Shown here in pieces: positions 44,443 to 52,976 of a stretch of DNA of 64,000 nt. The stretch lies in assembly GCA_963725185.1 (NCBI GenBank), contig CAVRXO010000006.1:248001-312000 (forward strand). The letters run 5' to 3'. The stretch is from VAZQ01 sp963725185. Lineage in GTDB: Bacteria; Pseudomonadota; Alphaproteobacteria; Rhizobiales; Xanthobacteraceae. Position 1 is the first letter of the stretch, and every line of letters starts with the position of its first letter. The notes under the pieces are model-generated. The model was not told the DNA's origin and did no database searches. It was given only the letters and a program-made list of their open reading frames with translations. A program made the position numbers and the translations under genes.

Positions 44443-45516
44443 TTATTTGCTGGGGTTGAGGATCTCGCTCAAGCGGCGCACCACTTCGGGCGAGGCGGAG
44501 GCGGCGAGCTTGACGTAATCCTCGATCTTCTGCGCCGGGGTCGGATCGACCTCGATGCCAGCCTTCGCCGCATCGGCTTTGAAATCGGCGTCGTCCTTGA
44601 GCATCATGAATGCGGTGCGCAGCGCTGCGAGGCGGTCGGCGGGCACGTTCGGCCCGGCCAGGATCGGCCGCGCCACCTCCTTCACGCCGAAATAGAGCTC
44701 GGCGACCTTGCGGTCGGTGTCGTCCTTGATGAAGTCCATGGCCAAGGGAACATCCGGAAGGTCGGGCGACTTGTGCAGCGCATTCTGCAGCAGCAGCACG
44801 ATCTTCTTTCCCGCCAGGTAGTCGGCGTGCCGCGATTTGATCTCGGACCACGCCCAGTCCGCGCTGCCCTGGATCTCGCCGCGCTCCATGGCGAGCAAGA
44901 CGTCGCCCTGCCCCGGATAGCCGCTGACGATCTTGAACTTGGCGCCGATGGTGGCGTTGAGCATCCGGGCCGATGCTTCAAGATCCGAGGTCGCGCCGGT
45001 GCCGCCCACGATCAGTTGCTTGGTCAGCAGGTCCTGCACGGTCTGGACCGGCGCCGTATGCCAAGCCACCACCAGGGAGTTCTCGGGCGAGACGCTGCCG
45101 ATCCAGTTGAGCTTGGTGACCTCGAACTGCACGTTCGCCTGCTTGGTCAATTGCGCCAGCAGCACGCCGCGCTGGACCAGGCCTACGACGGTGCCGTCCT
45201 GCGGCGCCACCCGGTAGATGCGGTTGGTCATGGTGAGGCTGCCGCCGCCTGGCGTATTCTGGACGACGACGGTGGGATTTCCCGGAATGTGGTCGACCAG
45301 GTGGCGAGCGACCACGCGGGCGATGGCATCATAGCCGCCGCCGGGACTCGAGCCGACCATGAAGATGATCTGCTTGCCGCGATAGAAGTCGGCGACGCCC
45401 TGCGCGGCGGCAGGCGGCGCGGTCATCGCGCCGGCAATCGAAAACAGGGTTGAGAAGAGGGCGACCAGCGCCATCGGAAGATGGCGCGGAAGGTCAGGTC
45501 CACAATAGCGCTGCAT
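44443..45516 (-). CDS. Bug/TctC-family tripartite transporter substrate-binding protein
   Basis: 357 residues starting at MQRYCGPDL, chosen because GAGGAGTAAC precedes it; the frame is open 22 codons further. Signal peptide ends TAPPAAAQG. Typical Bug features: YRGKQIIFMVGSSPGGGYD and NTPGGGSLTMTNRIY (ligand loops) and GAKFKIVSGYPGQGDVLLAM. These periplasmic proteins bind carboxylates for TTT transporters or signalling. No TctA/TctB membrane genes are adjacent, an orphan state common for Bug proteins. Confidence 0.87.
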   Translation of the reverse strand: MQRYCGPDLPRHLPMALVALFSTLFSIAGAMTAPPAAAQGVADFYRGKQIIFMVGSSPGGGYDAIARVVARHLVDHIPGNPTVVVQNTPGGGSLTMTNRIYRVAPQDGTVVGLVQRGVLLAQLTKQANVQFEVTKLNWIGSVSPENSLVVAWHTAPVQTVQDLLTKQLIVGGTGATSDLEASARMLNATIGAKFKIVSGYPGQGDVLLAMERGEIQGSADWAWSEIKSRHADYLAGKKIVLLLQNALHKSPDLPDVPLAMDFIKDDTDRKVAELYFGVKEVARPILAGPNVPADRLAALRTAFMMLKDDADFKADAAKAGIEVDPTPAQKIEDYVKLAASASPEVVRRLSEILNPSK

Positions 45517-45700
45517 GTTACTCCTCTGCGGCCGGCACGGGCTCGGGAGCACAAAGCCATAATTCGTCGAAAAAGGACACATGCAGGAATGTCGCTGCCG
45601 GGGCGTTGGCGCCCCGGCAGGGTCGGGAGAGGCTTGGCGTTTCCGCCGGCGAGCCGGTTCGCATCTCGAGACGGGCAGCCGGGGGCCGGCCGCCGGCGCT

Positions 45701-46190
45701 TTACTTGAGCTGATCGGCCACCTTGTTGATGCCGGCCTGGCCGCAATCGTCGTCCTTGCCGGGCGAGCCCGACACGCCCACCGCCCCCACCACGTCTTCG
45801 CCGACCTTGATCGGCAGGCCGCCCGGCAGCGCCAGCACGCGGGTATATTCCTCCGAGGCGTGCGCCGCCGGATCGTTCTGCATCCGCTTGAGGAACGCCG
45901 CCGACGGCGCCCGGAAGGTACGCGCCGTATAGGCCTTGCGATCGGCGCCCTCGGGCGTGTGCAGGCCGGCGCCGTCGCCGCGCAGCATCACCATTTGCAG
46001 ACCGTCGCGGTCGAGCACCACGACCGAAATCTTGTAGCCCATCGCCTTGCAGCTCTCCATCGCCCCATTGGCGATCGCCTCGGCCATGGCCAAGGTGAGA
46101 CTTCTTTTCGTTGGCCAGCTGCGCCTGCGCCGATGACGACAGCACCGCCGCAGCCGCAATCGCGCCGAGGAATTTCAGTTTCGACGACAT
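45701..46190 (-). CDS. Secreted HbpS/GlcG-family haem-binding-like protein (one frameshift)
   Basis: The start MSSKLKFLGAIAAAAVLSSS follows a GGAGGTTGTCTC ribosome site at 46190. After the signal peptide (AQAQLANEK) the frame moves near 46104 and continues SLTLAMAEAIANGAMESCKA ... NKVADQLK. The GlcG/HbpS domain is plain: ISVVVLDRDGLQMVMLRGDG, AYTARTFRAPSAAF, LPGGLPIKVGEDVVGAVGVS. Removing one base gives about 162 residues. Family members bind haem or act in glycolate metabolism; the role here is unknown. It may be cotranscribed with the Bug gene downstream. Confidence 0.82.
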
Positions 46191-46400
46191 GAGACAACCT
46201 CCCTGTTTGTGGTTCGTGCCCGACACATTCCGCGATGGTTGCGACGCCATCGCGACAAACCGCCCGGACCGCGCCGACTGCTGCATCGACGCGCCCGGTT
46301 CTCGATCGCTTGGAGCATTCGCCATTTAGGCCGAAGCGGCGCGCGGCCGTCAAGGGGGCGGGCTCCACGCGTCACGCGCCGCAGGCGCGCGGCGAGGCGT

Positions 46401-47264
46401 TCAAAAGTCCGCCTGCTCCGCCGTCGGTATCGGCTCGACGTCCTGGTTGAAGGGGTTGCTGATCTCCCCCTCCGCACAGGTCGATTCGACGATGGTCCCT
46501 TCCATGCGGCGCCAGCGATGGAGCACCTGCACCGGCTGGATGAAGATCGCCGGATCCTCGATCGTGACCCTGGCCTCAAGCGTCTTGCCGCCCTCGAGCA
46601 GGTGATAGCGCTCGACGACGTGCAGCTTCTCGCTGTGCGGCGTCCGGTAATTGTCGATGAAGGTGCGGGTATTTTGGCCGATCGTATCGACCACCAGCGT
46701 ATCGCCCTCGTAGTGGCCGACCGATTCTCCGTACCATGACGGCTTCGGATTGGCCGAGTGCGGCACGTTCAAATAGACGTGCCGCACCTGATGATCCAAT
46801 TGCCAGATCATCGTGATCTTCTCAGGCGTCTGCAGCCAGTAGGTGGGGCCTCCCGGATTGAGCAGATAGGTCGGCACGCCGGTCGCCCAGCAGCGCGATT
46901 CGCGCGCATACATGGCCTTGCCGCGGAGCACCTCGTCGTTCGCTTTCTGCAGCGCGTCTTTCGCGAACTGGGTCAGGTTGGGATTGTTGATGTCGGCGAC
47001 CCTGAAGGTCGCCTGCTTGCCGAGGTTGTTGCCCACATAGGGATGGACCGGATCGGAGCCGACCGGCGGCGGGCTGCCCGGCACGGCGGTCCAATCGGTG
47101 CCGACCGTGACCCAGCCGGCATTGCCGGCGGAAAAGTCCGGCGGCCGCGTGTTCTCCTTAGCGACCGCCTGCGCGGATGCCGACGAGCCGACGGTGCCGG
47201 CACAAAGCAAGCCCAGCATGGCGGCGAGCCATTGTCGTGATGCAGCTCTTGTCCCTTCAGACAT
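46401..47264 (-). CDS. Secreted protein of unknown function (family shared with 58696-59532)
   Basis: 287 residues with a signal peptide ending SASAQA. Conserved-looking segments are GPTYWLQTPEKITMIWQLDH, VRHVYLNVPHSANPKPSWYG, ESVGHYEGDTLVVDTIGQNT and HSEKLHVVERYHLLEGGKTL. The pattern EGDTLVVDT with a following HSE and a final Cys near the C-terminus resembles a family of secreted alphaproteobacterial proteins often found near aromatic-degradation genes. I cannot name a function. A distant relative lies at 58696-59532. Confidence 0.75.
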   Translation of the reverse strand: MSEGTRAASRQWLAAMLGLLCAGTVGSSASAQAVAKENTRPPDFSAGNAGWVTVGTDWTAVPGSPPPVGSDPVHPYVGNNLGKQATFRVADINNPNLTQFAKDALQKANDEVLRGKAMYARESRCWATGVPTYLLNPGGPTYWLQTPEKITMIWQLDHQVRHVYLNVPHSANPKPSWYGESVGHYEGDTLVVDTIGQNTRTFIDNYRTPHSEKLHVVERYHLLEGGKTLEARVTIEDPAIFIQPVQVLHRWRRMEGTIVESTCAEGEISNPFNQDVEPIPTAEQADF

Positions 47265-47827
47265 TGCACCCTCCCTGTTGCGGCTGTCTTCCTCCGAGAT
47301 GAGGCGTAGCGATATGGTTGTTGATGATGGTCGTTACGACGTAGGGTCGCGCCGGGATCGTTGCCGACTGGTGCGCGATCATAAGCGCACGCGGCAACCG
47401 GGGGAAGATGCGGCGGGTCACGGGTGATACCTGCCCTTGCGAGCCGCGCGGGGCCCACGGCCAGCGCTCGTCGGCAGCGCAGCGGGTGGCGGCCCAATGG
47501 GAGTGCGGCTGCCGCAGCACCGCCGCCCCTCGCCGATCGCCGTGCCCGCCACGACCGAGCGACGCTGCGACGAGGTCTTCCGGGTCGGCAATGCCCTTCC
47601 GCATCGTGCAACGCGCGCGGGACCATCGCAGCCCGCGACCACAGCTTCAGGCGGCTTGGCGTCGACGCGATCACCTTTGCGTGCAGCATTGACGGCGAGT
47701 CGGCGAGCGTGTCTCAAACGAATATGCAGAAAATATTTCCCACCGGCGCATCTTTATAGAGATGTTATTGGCGGAAAAAGGGGTTTGGTAGATGAATATC
47801 GCCGGGGCGGCGAAGTGATTTGCCGAT
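47265..47827. other. Intergenic region, 563 bases, no convincing gene
   Basis: Overlapping frames of about 100 codons exist on both strands in the GC-rich part (47400-47690), but they are Arg/Ala/Pro-rich shadows without recognisable domains. The last 130 bases (47700-47827) are distinctly AT-richer (AATATGCAGAAAATATTTCC; TTTATAGAGATGTTATTGGC) and are a likely promoter region for the TPR-methyltransferase gene. Confidence 0.5.
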
Positions 47828-49479
47828 TTGCAAATTACTTGGCTGCGGGCAGTGATCGTGTATTTCTCCGGCTCCAGAGCCCCCAACTCGGCAACCTTGG
47901 ACGACGACTACGTCATCGAGCGCGCGATCGCGTCGTCGGAGGCTGGTGATTTTTCCGACGCTGAGCATTTCTTCAGGATATTTCTTCTCCGCCACCCGAA
48001 GGACCTGCGAGCGCACGATCATTTTGGCATCCTGTTGGCGCAGACCGGAAGGGATGAAGAGTTCGGAACGTCACATCCAGCAAGCGATCAGCCTGGGCTC
48101 GCGCTCGGCGCACACATTTTGCTGCCACGGAACTGTTCTCCAGCGCCTGCGAAGACCGCTAGAAGCCTTGGAAGCCCTCGACAGGGCGTTGGCGATCGAC
48201 CCGGCGAATGCCGACGCGTGGAACAGTCGCGGCACCGTCTTCAATGATCTGGGCCGGCATGAGGAAGCGGCCGCCGACTTCGACAAGGCTGTTTCGTTGC
48301 GGGCGGACTTTGCCGAAGCGCTTTACAACAAGGCGCAGTCTCTGCGCCGCCTGGGCCGCCATGCCGAAGGCACCGCCGCTTTCGACAACGCTCTTATCGT
48401 CCGGCCCGAGCTCGCCGTAGCCTGGGTGGAGCGGCAATCGCTTGACAAAACGCCCCATGCTCTTCGACGCAGCACTCGCCCGTTCGCGGCCGGCGTTGCC
48501 GAAGCGTGGGTGGCATGCGGCAATGTCCTGTATCATTACCAGAGCGTCAGCTGTGCCCGCCACGCGCTCAGCGCGTACGAGCGCGCGCTCAAGATCAGGC
48601 CCGACCTTGCCGAGGCCTGGCTGGGGCGCGGCGATATATTCAATCTCCTGACCCGCAACGACGAGGCCCTCGCCTCCTACGACAAAGCGCTGACAATCGA
48701 GCCTGAGCTTGCGCAAGCGTGGTTCAGCCGTGCCCGCGCCCTGCAAGAATCGGAGCGAACGGACGAAGCCATCTCGGCATATCGTTGCGCCCGTGAAAGA
48801 GGCTGCGACGCGGAGCTCATTCAGTGCGCGCTGGCATCGCTCGGCGCCGAGCCCCCTCCTGCGGTCGCTCCCAGGGCGCTGGTGATCGACCTCTATGATC
48901 GGTATGCGGATCAATACGATCAGCACGTGATCCGTACGCTGAATTATCGGACGCCCGATCTCTTGTTTGATGCGCTCAGGCGTTTCATGCCGCAGTCCAA
49001 TCTGGACATCTTGGACCTTGGTTGCGGCACCGGCCTGTTCGGACGGCTCCTTCGACCGCGCGCCCGCAGGCTGACCGGAATCGACATCTCTCCGAACATG
49101 CTCAAGATCGCCGGCCAACGGAAGATCTACGACGACCTTTTCTGCAACGACCTGGTTGCGTTCCTGCAGACGCAAACCGAAGCCGTCGATCTTGCGGCTG
49201 CCGCCGACGTATTTTGCTACATTGGCGACCTGTCGCCGGTGTTTCAAGCAGCTCGAGGCGCGCTGAGATGCGGCGGTTTTTTCTGTTTTTCAGTCGAGTC
49301 CGGCGGCGAGAAGGACTTCGTACTGGGACCCAGTCTCCGCTATTCGCATTCGGCGGCTTATCTCCGAAGGCTTGCCAATAATCATGGGTTCGCTCTCGAG
49401 ATGATCGACTTCGCAGGTCGCGCGCCGGGACGCCGGAAGGGACGTGGCCAGTCACCTTGCCGTATTGCGTCGTGGGTAG
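47828..49479 (+). CDS. TPR-repeat protein with C-terminal class I methyltransferase domain (two frameshifts)
   Basis: The N-terminal part (DDDYVIERAIASSEAGDFSD AEHFF...) is followed after a break near 48051 by TPR units such as ALEALDRALAIDPANADAWN and ALSAYERALKIRPDLAEAWL. The SAM-binding domain is NLDILDLGCGTGLFGRLLRP, LTGIDISPNMLKIAGQRKIY and GALRCGGFFCFSVES. Near 49416 the frame moves again; the corrected end is VARRDAGRDVASHLAVLRRG with stop TAG at 49479. The longer uncorrected frame to 49538 is basic nonsense. The start is uncertain (ATG 47828 or a later GTG). The methyl acceptor is unknown. Confidence 0.75.
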
Positions 49480-49619
49480 CGGAGATGCCTGTCGGTCCGC
49501 GACGGACTGCACGCAATCATCGCAGTCGCCCTGATTGAGCAATCACAGGCGATCCCGGCGGGCACCGAGGCCAAACGCCTCGGCGCCACGCCGCACCGGC
49601 CGTCGATAAGCGCGTGCCG

Positions 49620-50561
49620 CTACGGCTCGCGCGACGCCACGTAGGCGGAGATCGCGAGGATGTCGTCGGCGCTGAGCTTTTCCACGACGCCTTTCATCAG
49701 CGCGACGGCGGCGCCGTCGCGCTCGCCGGTCTGGATGAAGTAAAGCTGGCGCGCGATGCTTCCGGGCGAGCGTCCGGCGATGCCCGGTACGTCGCCGATA
49801 CCCTTGAGCTCCGGACCATGGCAGATCGCGCATGGCAACGTCGTGCCGCCGCCGCCGGTCGTGACCAAGGCCTCGCCCTTGGCGAGCGTTCCGGTCGGGA
49901 CATAGGAAACGAACCCGGAATGGGGATCCCGCATCTCGAAGCGCGCCATATCCTCCGGCAGCTCGACGATGCGGTTGCCGATCGGCTCGGTCCCGCCGTC
50001 CGGAAGCGGCAGCCGCGCCGTCCCCTTGAAATAGCTCTTCGGCACGCTGTCGGTTTCGACCACGCGCGTCCAGCGCACCGGCTTCAGGCTGGAAAAATAG
50101 CCGATGGCGGACGTCATCTCGTCCTCGGTCAAGCCCTTGGCGATAGTGACCATGGCGCCGCCGGCTTTGCCAAGTCTTGCGCCGCTTCGAAAGTCGGCGA
50201 GCTGGCGCAAGAGATAGGCTGCGGTTGCTCCCGGCAAGCGCGAGTTCTCGGGATGGCCGAGCCCGGTCGGCAGGTGGCAGCCAATGCAGGCGCGCACACC
50301 CTTGCCGCCGCCATGGGCGACCACCTGCGGCAGCGGGGTATGCTCGTCCGGAAACCAATCGGGCGGGTTCATCGGATCGTCGATCTGCGATTGGACGTAG
50401 GACTTGGTGCTGCCCGGAACCTGCTTGGCCTTGCCGTCATCGGGCGGGGCCTGGACCACCTCGGGCGGCTTGGACGGAAACGCCCAATCGGGCCGCGCCC
50501 CGGCAGCGGCTGCCAGCGACGGCACGGTCAGAAGCAGCAGGACCGCGATGAAGCTCCTCAT
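49620..50561 (-). CDS. Secreted dihaem cytochrome c
   Basis: 313 residues with signal peptide MRSFIAVLLLLTVPSLAAAA. Two haem motifs: CIGCH (residues about 91-95, in GGGKGVRACIGCHLPTGLGH) and CAICH (in GGGGTTLPCAICHGPELKGI). Possible axial Met residues follow each motif. Two class I cytochrome c domains are joined by a linker. It probably carries electrons in the periplasm for an unlinked dehydrogenase; no oxidase gene is adjacent. Confidence 0.87.
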   Translation of the reverse strand: MRSFIAVLLLLTVPSLAAAAGARPDWAFPSKPPEVVQAPPDDGKAKQVPGSTKSYVQSQIDDPMNPPDWFPDEHTPLPQVVAHGGGKGVRACIGCHLPTGLGHPENSRLPGATAAYLLRQLADFRSGARLGKAGGAMVTIAKGLTEDEMTSAIGYFSSLKPVRWTRVVETDSVPKSYFKGTARLPLPDGGTEPIGNRIVELPEDMARFEMRDPHSGFVSYVPTGTLAKGEALVTTGGGGTTLPCAICHGPELKGIGDVPGIAGRSPGSIARQLYFIQTGERDGAAVALMKGVVEKLSADDILAISAYVASREP

Positions 50562-50946
50562 GATATCCCCCCTGTGTTTCGCGTCCTTGGAGACAGACGC
50601 TGTCGTGAACCCAGCTTGGCAAGCGCGTCGGCGCCCCGGCCGCCAGAATGCCTTTTTTCAGGCCGGCCGCCAAGAGATTTGGAGCACAGAGATTTGGAGC
50701 ACGGAGATTGTGCCAAGCGGCACGCCGCGCACCCAGGATGACGGCGCCGACACAGCGAACTCGGGGCGCGTCTCGGTAGCACGAACCCACCTCGTAGGCG
50801 CAGCGGAACTCCCCGAAGCGCCTCCGAATTGAGATCAGCCCCGCCGTGGTCGCTGCCGGCGCTCGCGTGCTGGCCGACCATGGCGTGCCGCCGAAGCAAG
50901 CACGACCGGCTTATCGTTCGGCGGCGGGACCAAGGAGGGCGCAAAA
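50562..50946. other. Intergenic region, 385 bases, no convincing gene
   Basis: Divergent region between the cytochrome c gene and the zinc-ribbon gene. Short direct repeats GATTTGGAGCAC and GAGATT(T/G)GGAGCAC occur at 50671-50706. No recognisable coding frame is present. The right end contains AGGAGGGCGCAAAA, the ribosome site for the next gene. Confidence 0.5.
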
Positions 50947-51489
50947 ATGACTGAAAAAATCTGTCCTGAATGCGACGGAGAAGGTGTTGTTGATCAAGGC
51001 ACCGAAGATGAAAGGCGCTGCCCGACGTGCAACGGATCCGGTGTTGTCCCTGATGACGGACAAGGCTCCGAAGAGGTATGGAATACCACCAGAACTGCGC
51101 CGCAACACCGGAGCGGTAACGAGGTAAGCGGGCCGATCAGTTGCCCGCAATTCAGTGGTCCGCAATGTGACATGTTTGTCTCACCTGCGTTAAATCTCTT
51201 CAGGTCTCTGGAAAATCGCCCGCGCCGCCGACAGTATGCTCCCCGAGCTACTGGGACTGGCGCGATGTTACCGATAGACCCCTGGGTCAAGGCAGCCGAA
51301 TGCGAGCGCGTGATCCGCGTAGTTGCGGATCCCGAGCGTCGTTCGGTTTTGATCAGCTTACGGGGCTTGTGGCTTGCGCTGGGCGAGCAGGAATCGGTTC
51401 TCGATAGGCGCAGGCCGGATGGCCAAGTGCCGGTAATCGTCCAGATCCATGCCGAGCTGATGTCCCTGTACAAGAACGCTATGAACTAG
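50947..51489 (+). CDS. DnaJ-type zinc-ribbon protein with unrelated C-terminal part
   Basis: 180 residues. The start MTEKICPECDGEGVV and ERRCPTCNGSGVVPDD form two CxxCxGxG motifs as in the DnaJ zinc finger. Small proteins made of just this unit are common in related bacteria. The C-terminal part (LPIDPWVKAAECERVIRVVA DPER..., ISLRGLWLALGEQESVLDRR, IHAELMSLYKN) resembles a different small protein type. The middle (residues 50-100) is low-quality sequence, so this could be two neighbouring small genes read as one. Ribosome site AGGAGGG is good. Confidence 0.6.
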   Translation: MTEKICPECDGEGVVDQGTEDERRCPTCNGSGVVPDDGQGSEEVWNTTRTAPQHRSGNEVSGPISCPQFSGPQCDMFVSPALNLFRSLENRPRRRQYAPRATGTGAMLPIDPWVKAAECERVIRVVADPERRSVLISLRGLWLALGEQESVLDRRRPDGQVPVIVQIHAELMSLYKNAMN

Positions 51490-51796
51490 CCCAGGCTCGG
51501 ACATTAGGCTCCGAAGACCCCAGCAGGGTGCTCTGCTCGATATCGGAGGGTGCCAAAGTTTGGCCATCCGCCGCTAGATTGATTTGGGATCGGTAGTGAT
51601 CGAGAACGAACAGGCGAAGGGCTGACGATAGGTTGCCCTGGGCGCGCGCGGAATCGATGGCTCCCACCATTTCCGACAAGGTCAAGTCACGACTCGTCGC
51701 AATCTCCTTGAGCCCCTTCCAAAAAGCATCCTCGAGGCTAACGCTGGTCTTGTGGCCGGCGATGACGATTGAACGCTTGACGACAGGCGACTTCAT
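51479..51796 (-). CDS. Ribbon-helix-helix domain protein
   Basis: 105 residues from ATG 51796, which has GGAGGGGGTA directly upstream; an ATG four codons earlier is rejected. KRSIVIAGHKTSVSLEDAFW and KGLKEIATSRDLTLSEMVGA IDS... are typical of the RHH_4 family, which binds DNA as dimers. The remaining part (NLSSALRLFVLDHYRSQI) is the usual end of the domain. The tail NLAADGQTLAPSD is non-conserved. It overlaps the convergent gene end by 11 bases. Confidence 0.82.
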   Translation of the reverse strand: MKSPVVKRSIVIAGHKTSVSLEDAFWKGLKEIATSRDLTLSEMVGAIDSARAQGNLSSALRLFVLDHYRSQINLAADGQTLAPSDIEQSTLLGSSEPNVRAWASS

Positions 51797-52140
51797 TACC
51801 CCCTCCATGTTTTACAGGCATCGAACACGGGAGGGGCTTCACGAACGGCTCGCAGTCCACGCCTCCGTGCAAAGCTGCACACGGATCGCGCCGTTCGTGC
51901 ACGTTGGAAAATGCCGCAATCCCCACCCGAACTCAAACCCACCATTCAAACGTGCGATCAAAATGTGATCGCAAGGAGGCGAATGAGAACGGTGATGAAA
52001 GATTCAATAAGCAGTTCAACCAAGACTCGCTGTTATTTTGGGCGGGAGGTACCAACATACTCTCAAGCGCTGATGTCGCGCCTTGAGCTCCCGCAATCCT
52101 CGCACATTTATCGTCGTCGCAAGCTGATTTGGCCGATGGT
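51797..52140. promoter_or_regulatory. AT-richer gap with a large inverted repeat upstream of the RHH gene
   Basis: A 10-bp perfect inverted repeat CACGAACGGC (51840-51849) / GCCGTTCGTG (51890-51899) encloses a second small hairpin (GTGC-AAAGCT-GCAC). It lies 45-100 bases before the RHH start codon and could be its operator or a structured leader. The rest (51900-52140) has two overlapping short plus-strand frames without recognisable products. Its base composition is lower in GC than the neighbours. Confidence 0.4.
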
Positions 52141-52734
52141 CTAAGTCTCGTCTTCGAACGAATCTATTTGTCGACGCGCTTTTTTAGCTCCGCGTTTTGG
52201 CTCAGGTCTCGACCCATCCGAGGCATGTTCCTTCGTCCTGCGCCTACGCTTCAGCTTCGTTCCATATAAAGCGGTGACCATTTCATTCGAAACGGGATCC
52301 GCCACAGACGAGGCGTTGCCCAGGACCGCCGCCAAGTCGGTGACATCCGCTACCGATATCAAAATCCGAAGCTCGTCTGCCATTTGCCGAATCTGCGCTG
52401 ATATCGCTCGGTCCTTGACCTCGTCGGAGAGTCGCAAGAGGGCCTCGATATGATCGAGCAGATGCTTGGTCGACACCATTACGCGCCCCCTCGCCGGCCT
52501 CGCAACGCGGCCATGCGGTCTGCGTTCATGCACCGAATTCAGCCGCGAGATTGCGGATTGGAATACCGGCTCGTAAATTATTTTGCCCGTGATGACCTCA
52601 TGAACAAAAAAGGTCTCGTCCGGAAGCAGCGGAGCCGTTAGTTGAAAGAAGTGGCCGTCGATATCCCGAACCAACCCGACGCTCAAAGCGCGGCGAAGCA
52701 AAAACGGAGCAAAGTTTCGGGAGCGAAATTCCAA
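52141..52734 (-). CDS. Hypothetical protein
   Basis: 197 residues, unrecognised. The most gene-like part is the C-terminal half: MVSTKHLLDHIEALLRLSDE VKDRAISAQIRQMADELRI, predicted helical, then a very basic tail (KRRRRTKEHASDGSRPEPKR GAKK). The true start may therefore be ATG 52479. The N-terminal half (VGLVRDIDGHFFQLTAPLLP) could also be real. It follows a tRNA gene on the same strand by 15 bases. Confidence 0.4.
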   Translation of the reverse strand: MEFRSRNFAPFLLRRALSVGLVRDIDGHFFQLTAPLLPDETFFVHEVITGKIIYEPVFQSAISRLNSVHERRPHGRVARPARGRVMVSTKHLLDHIEALLRLSDEVKDRAISAQIRQMADELRILISVADVTDLAAVLGNASSVADPVSNEMVTALYGTKLKRRRRTKEHASDGSRPEPKRGAKKARRQIDSFEDET

Positions 52735-52748
52735 GTTGTCGATTTTTA

Positions 52749-52825
52749 TGGCGGTCCCGGCAAAACTCGAACTTGCGACCTTCGGTTTAGGAAACCGCTG
52801 CTCTATCCGGCTGAGCTACGGGACC
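52749..52825 (-). tRNA. tRNA-Arg (anticodon CCT)
   Basis: 77 bases including an encoded CCA. Acceptor stem GGTCCCG pairs with CGGGACC, discriminator G. D arm AGCTCAGCCGGATAGAGC. Anticodon arm CGGT-TTCCTAA-ACCG gives anticodon CCT, decoding AGG. T arm GCAAG-TTCGAGT-TTTGC. All four arms close. Confidence 0.93.
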
Positions 52826-52976
52826 GCATCTGATATCAAGACTTGAGGCCGGCCGGTTCGTTTGGCCACGTCCGCGCCACGGCGAGCAAGCCGCCGGAGG
52901 CGATCAATAGCACAAAGAAATTTCGATGCGAACTTTACCGTGCGGCCCGACCGGGATGGCCGATGCCGCCAGCCGT

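Noticed and set aside
47437..47949. 170-codon plus-strand frame before the TPR-methyltransferase gene
   Set aside because: Low-complexity Arg/Ala/Pro composition, no domain, and it overlaps the real gene in another frame.
52749..52825. tRNA-Arg as the attachment site of an integrated element
   Set aside because: No integrase gene and no second copy of the tRNA 3' end were seen in the window.
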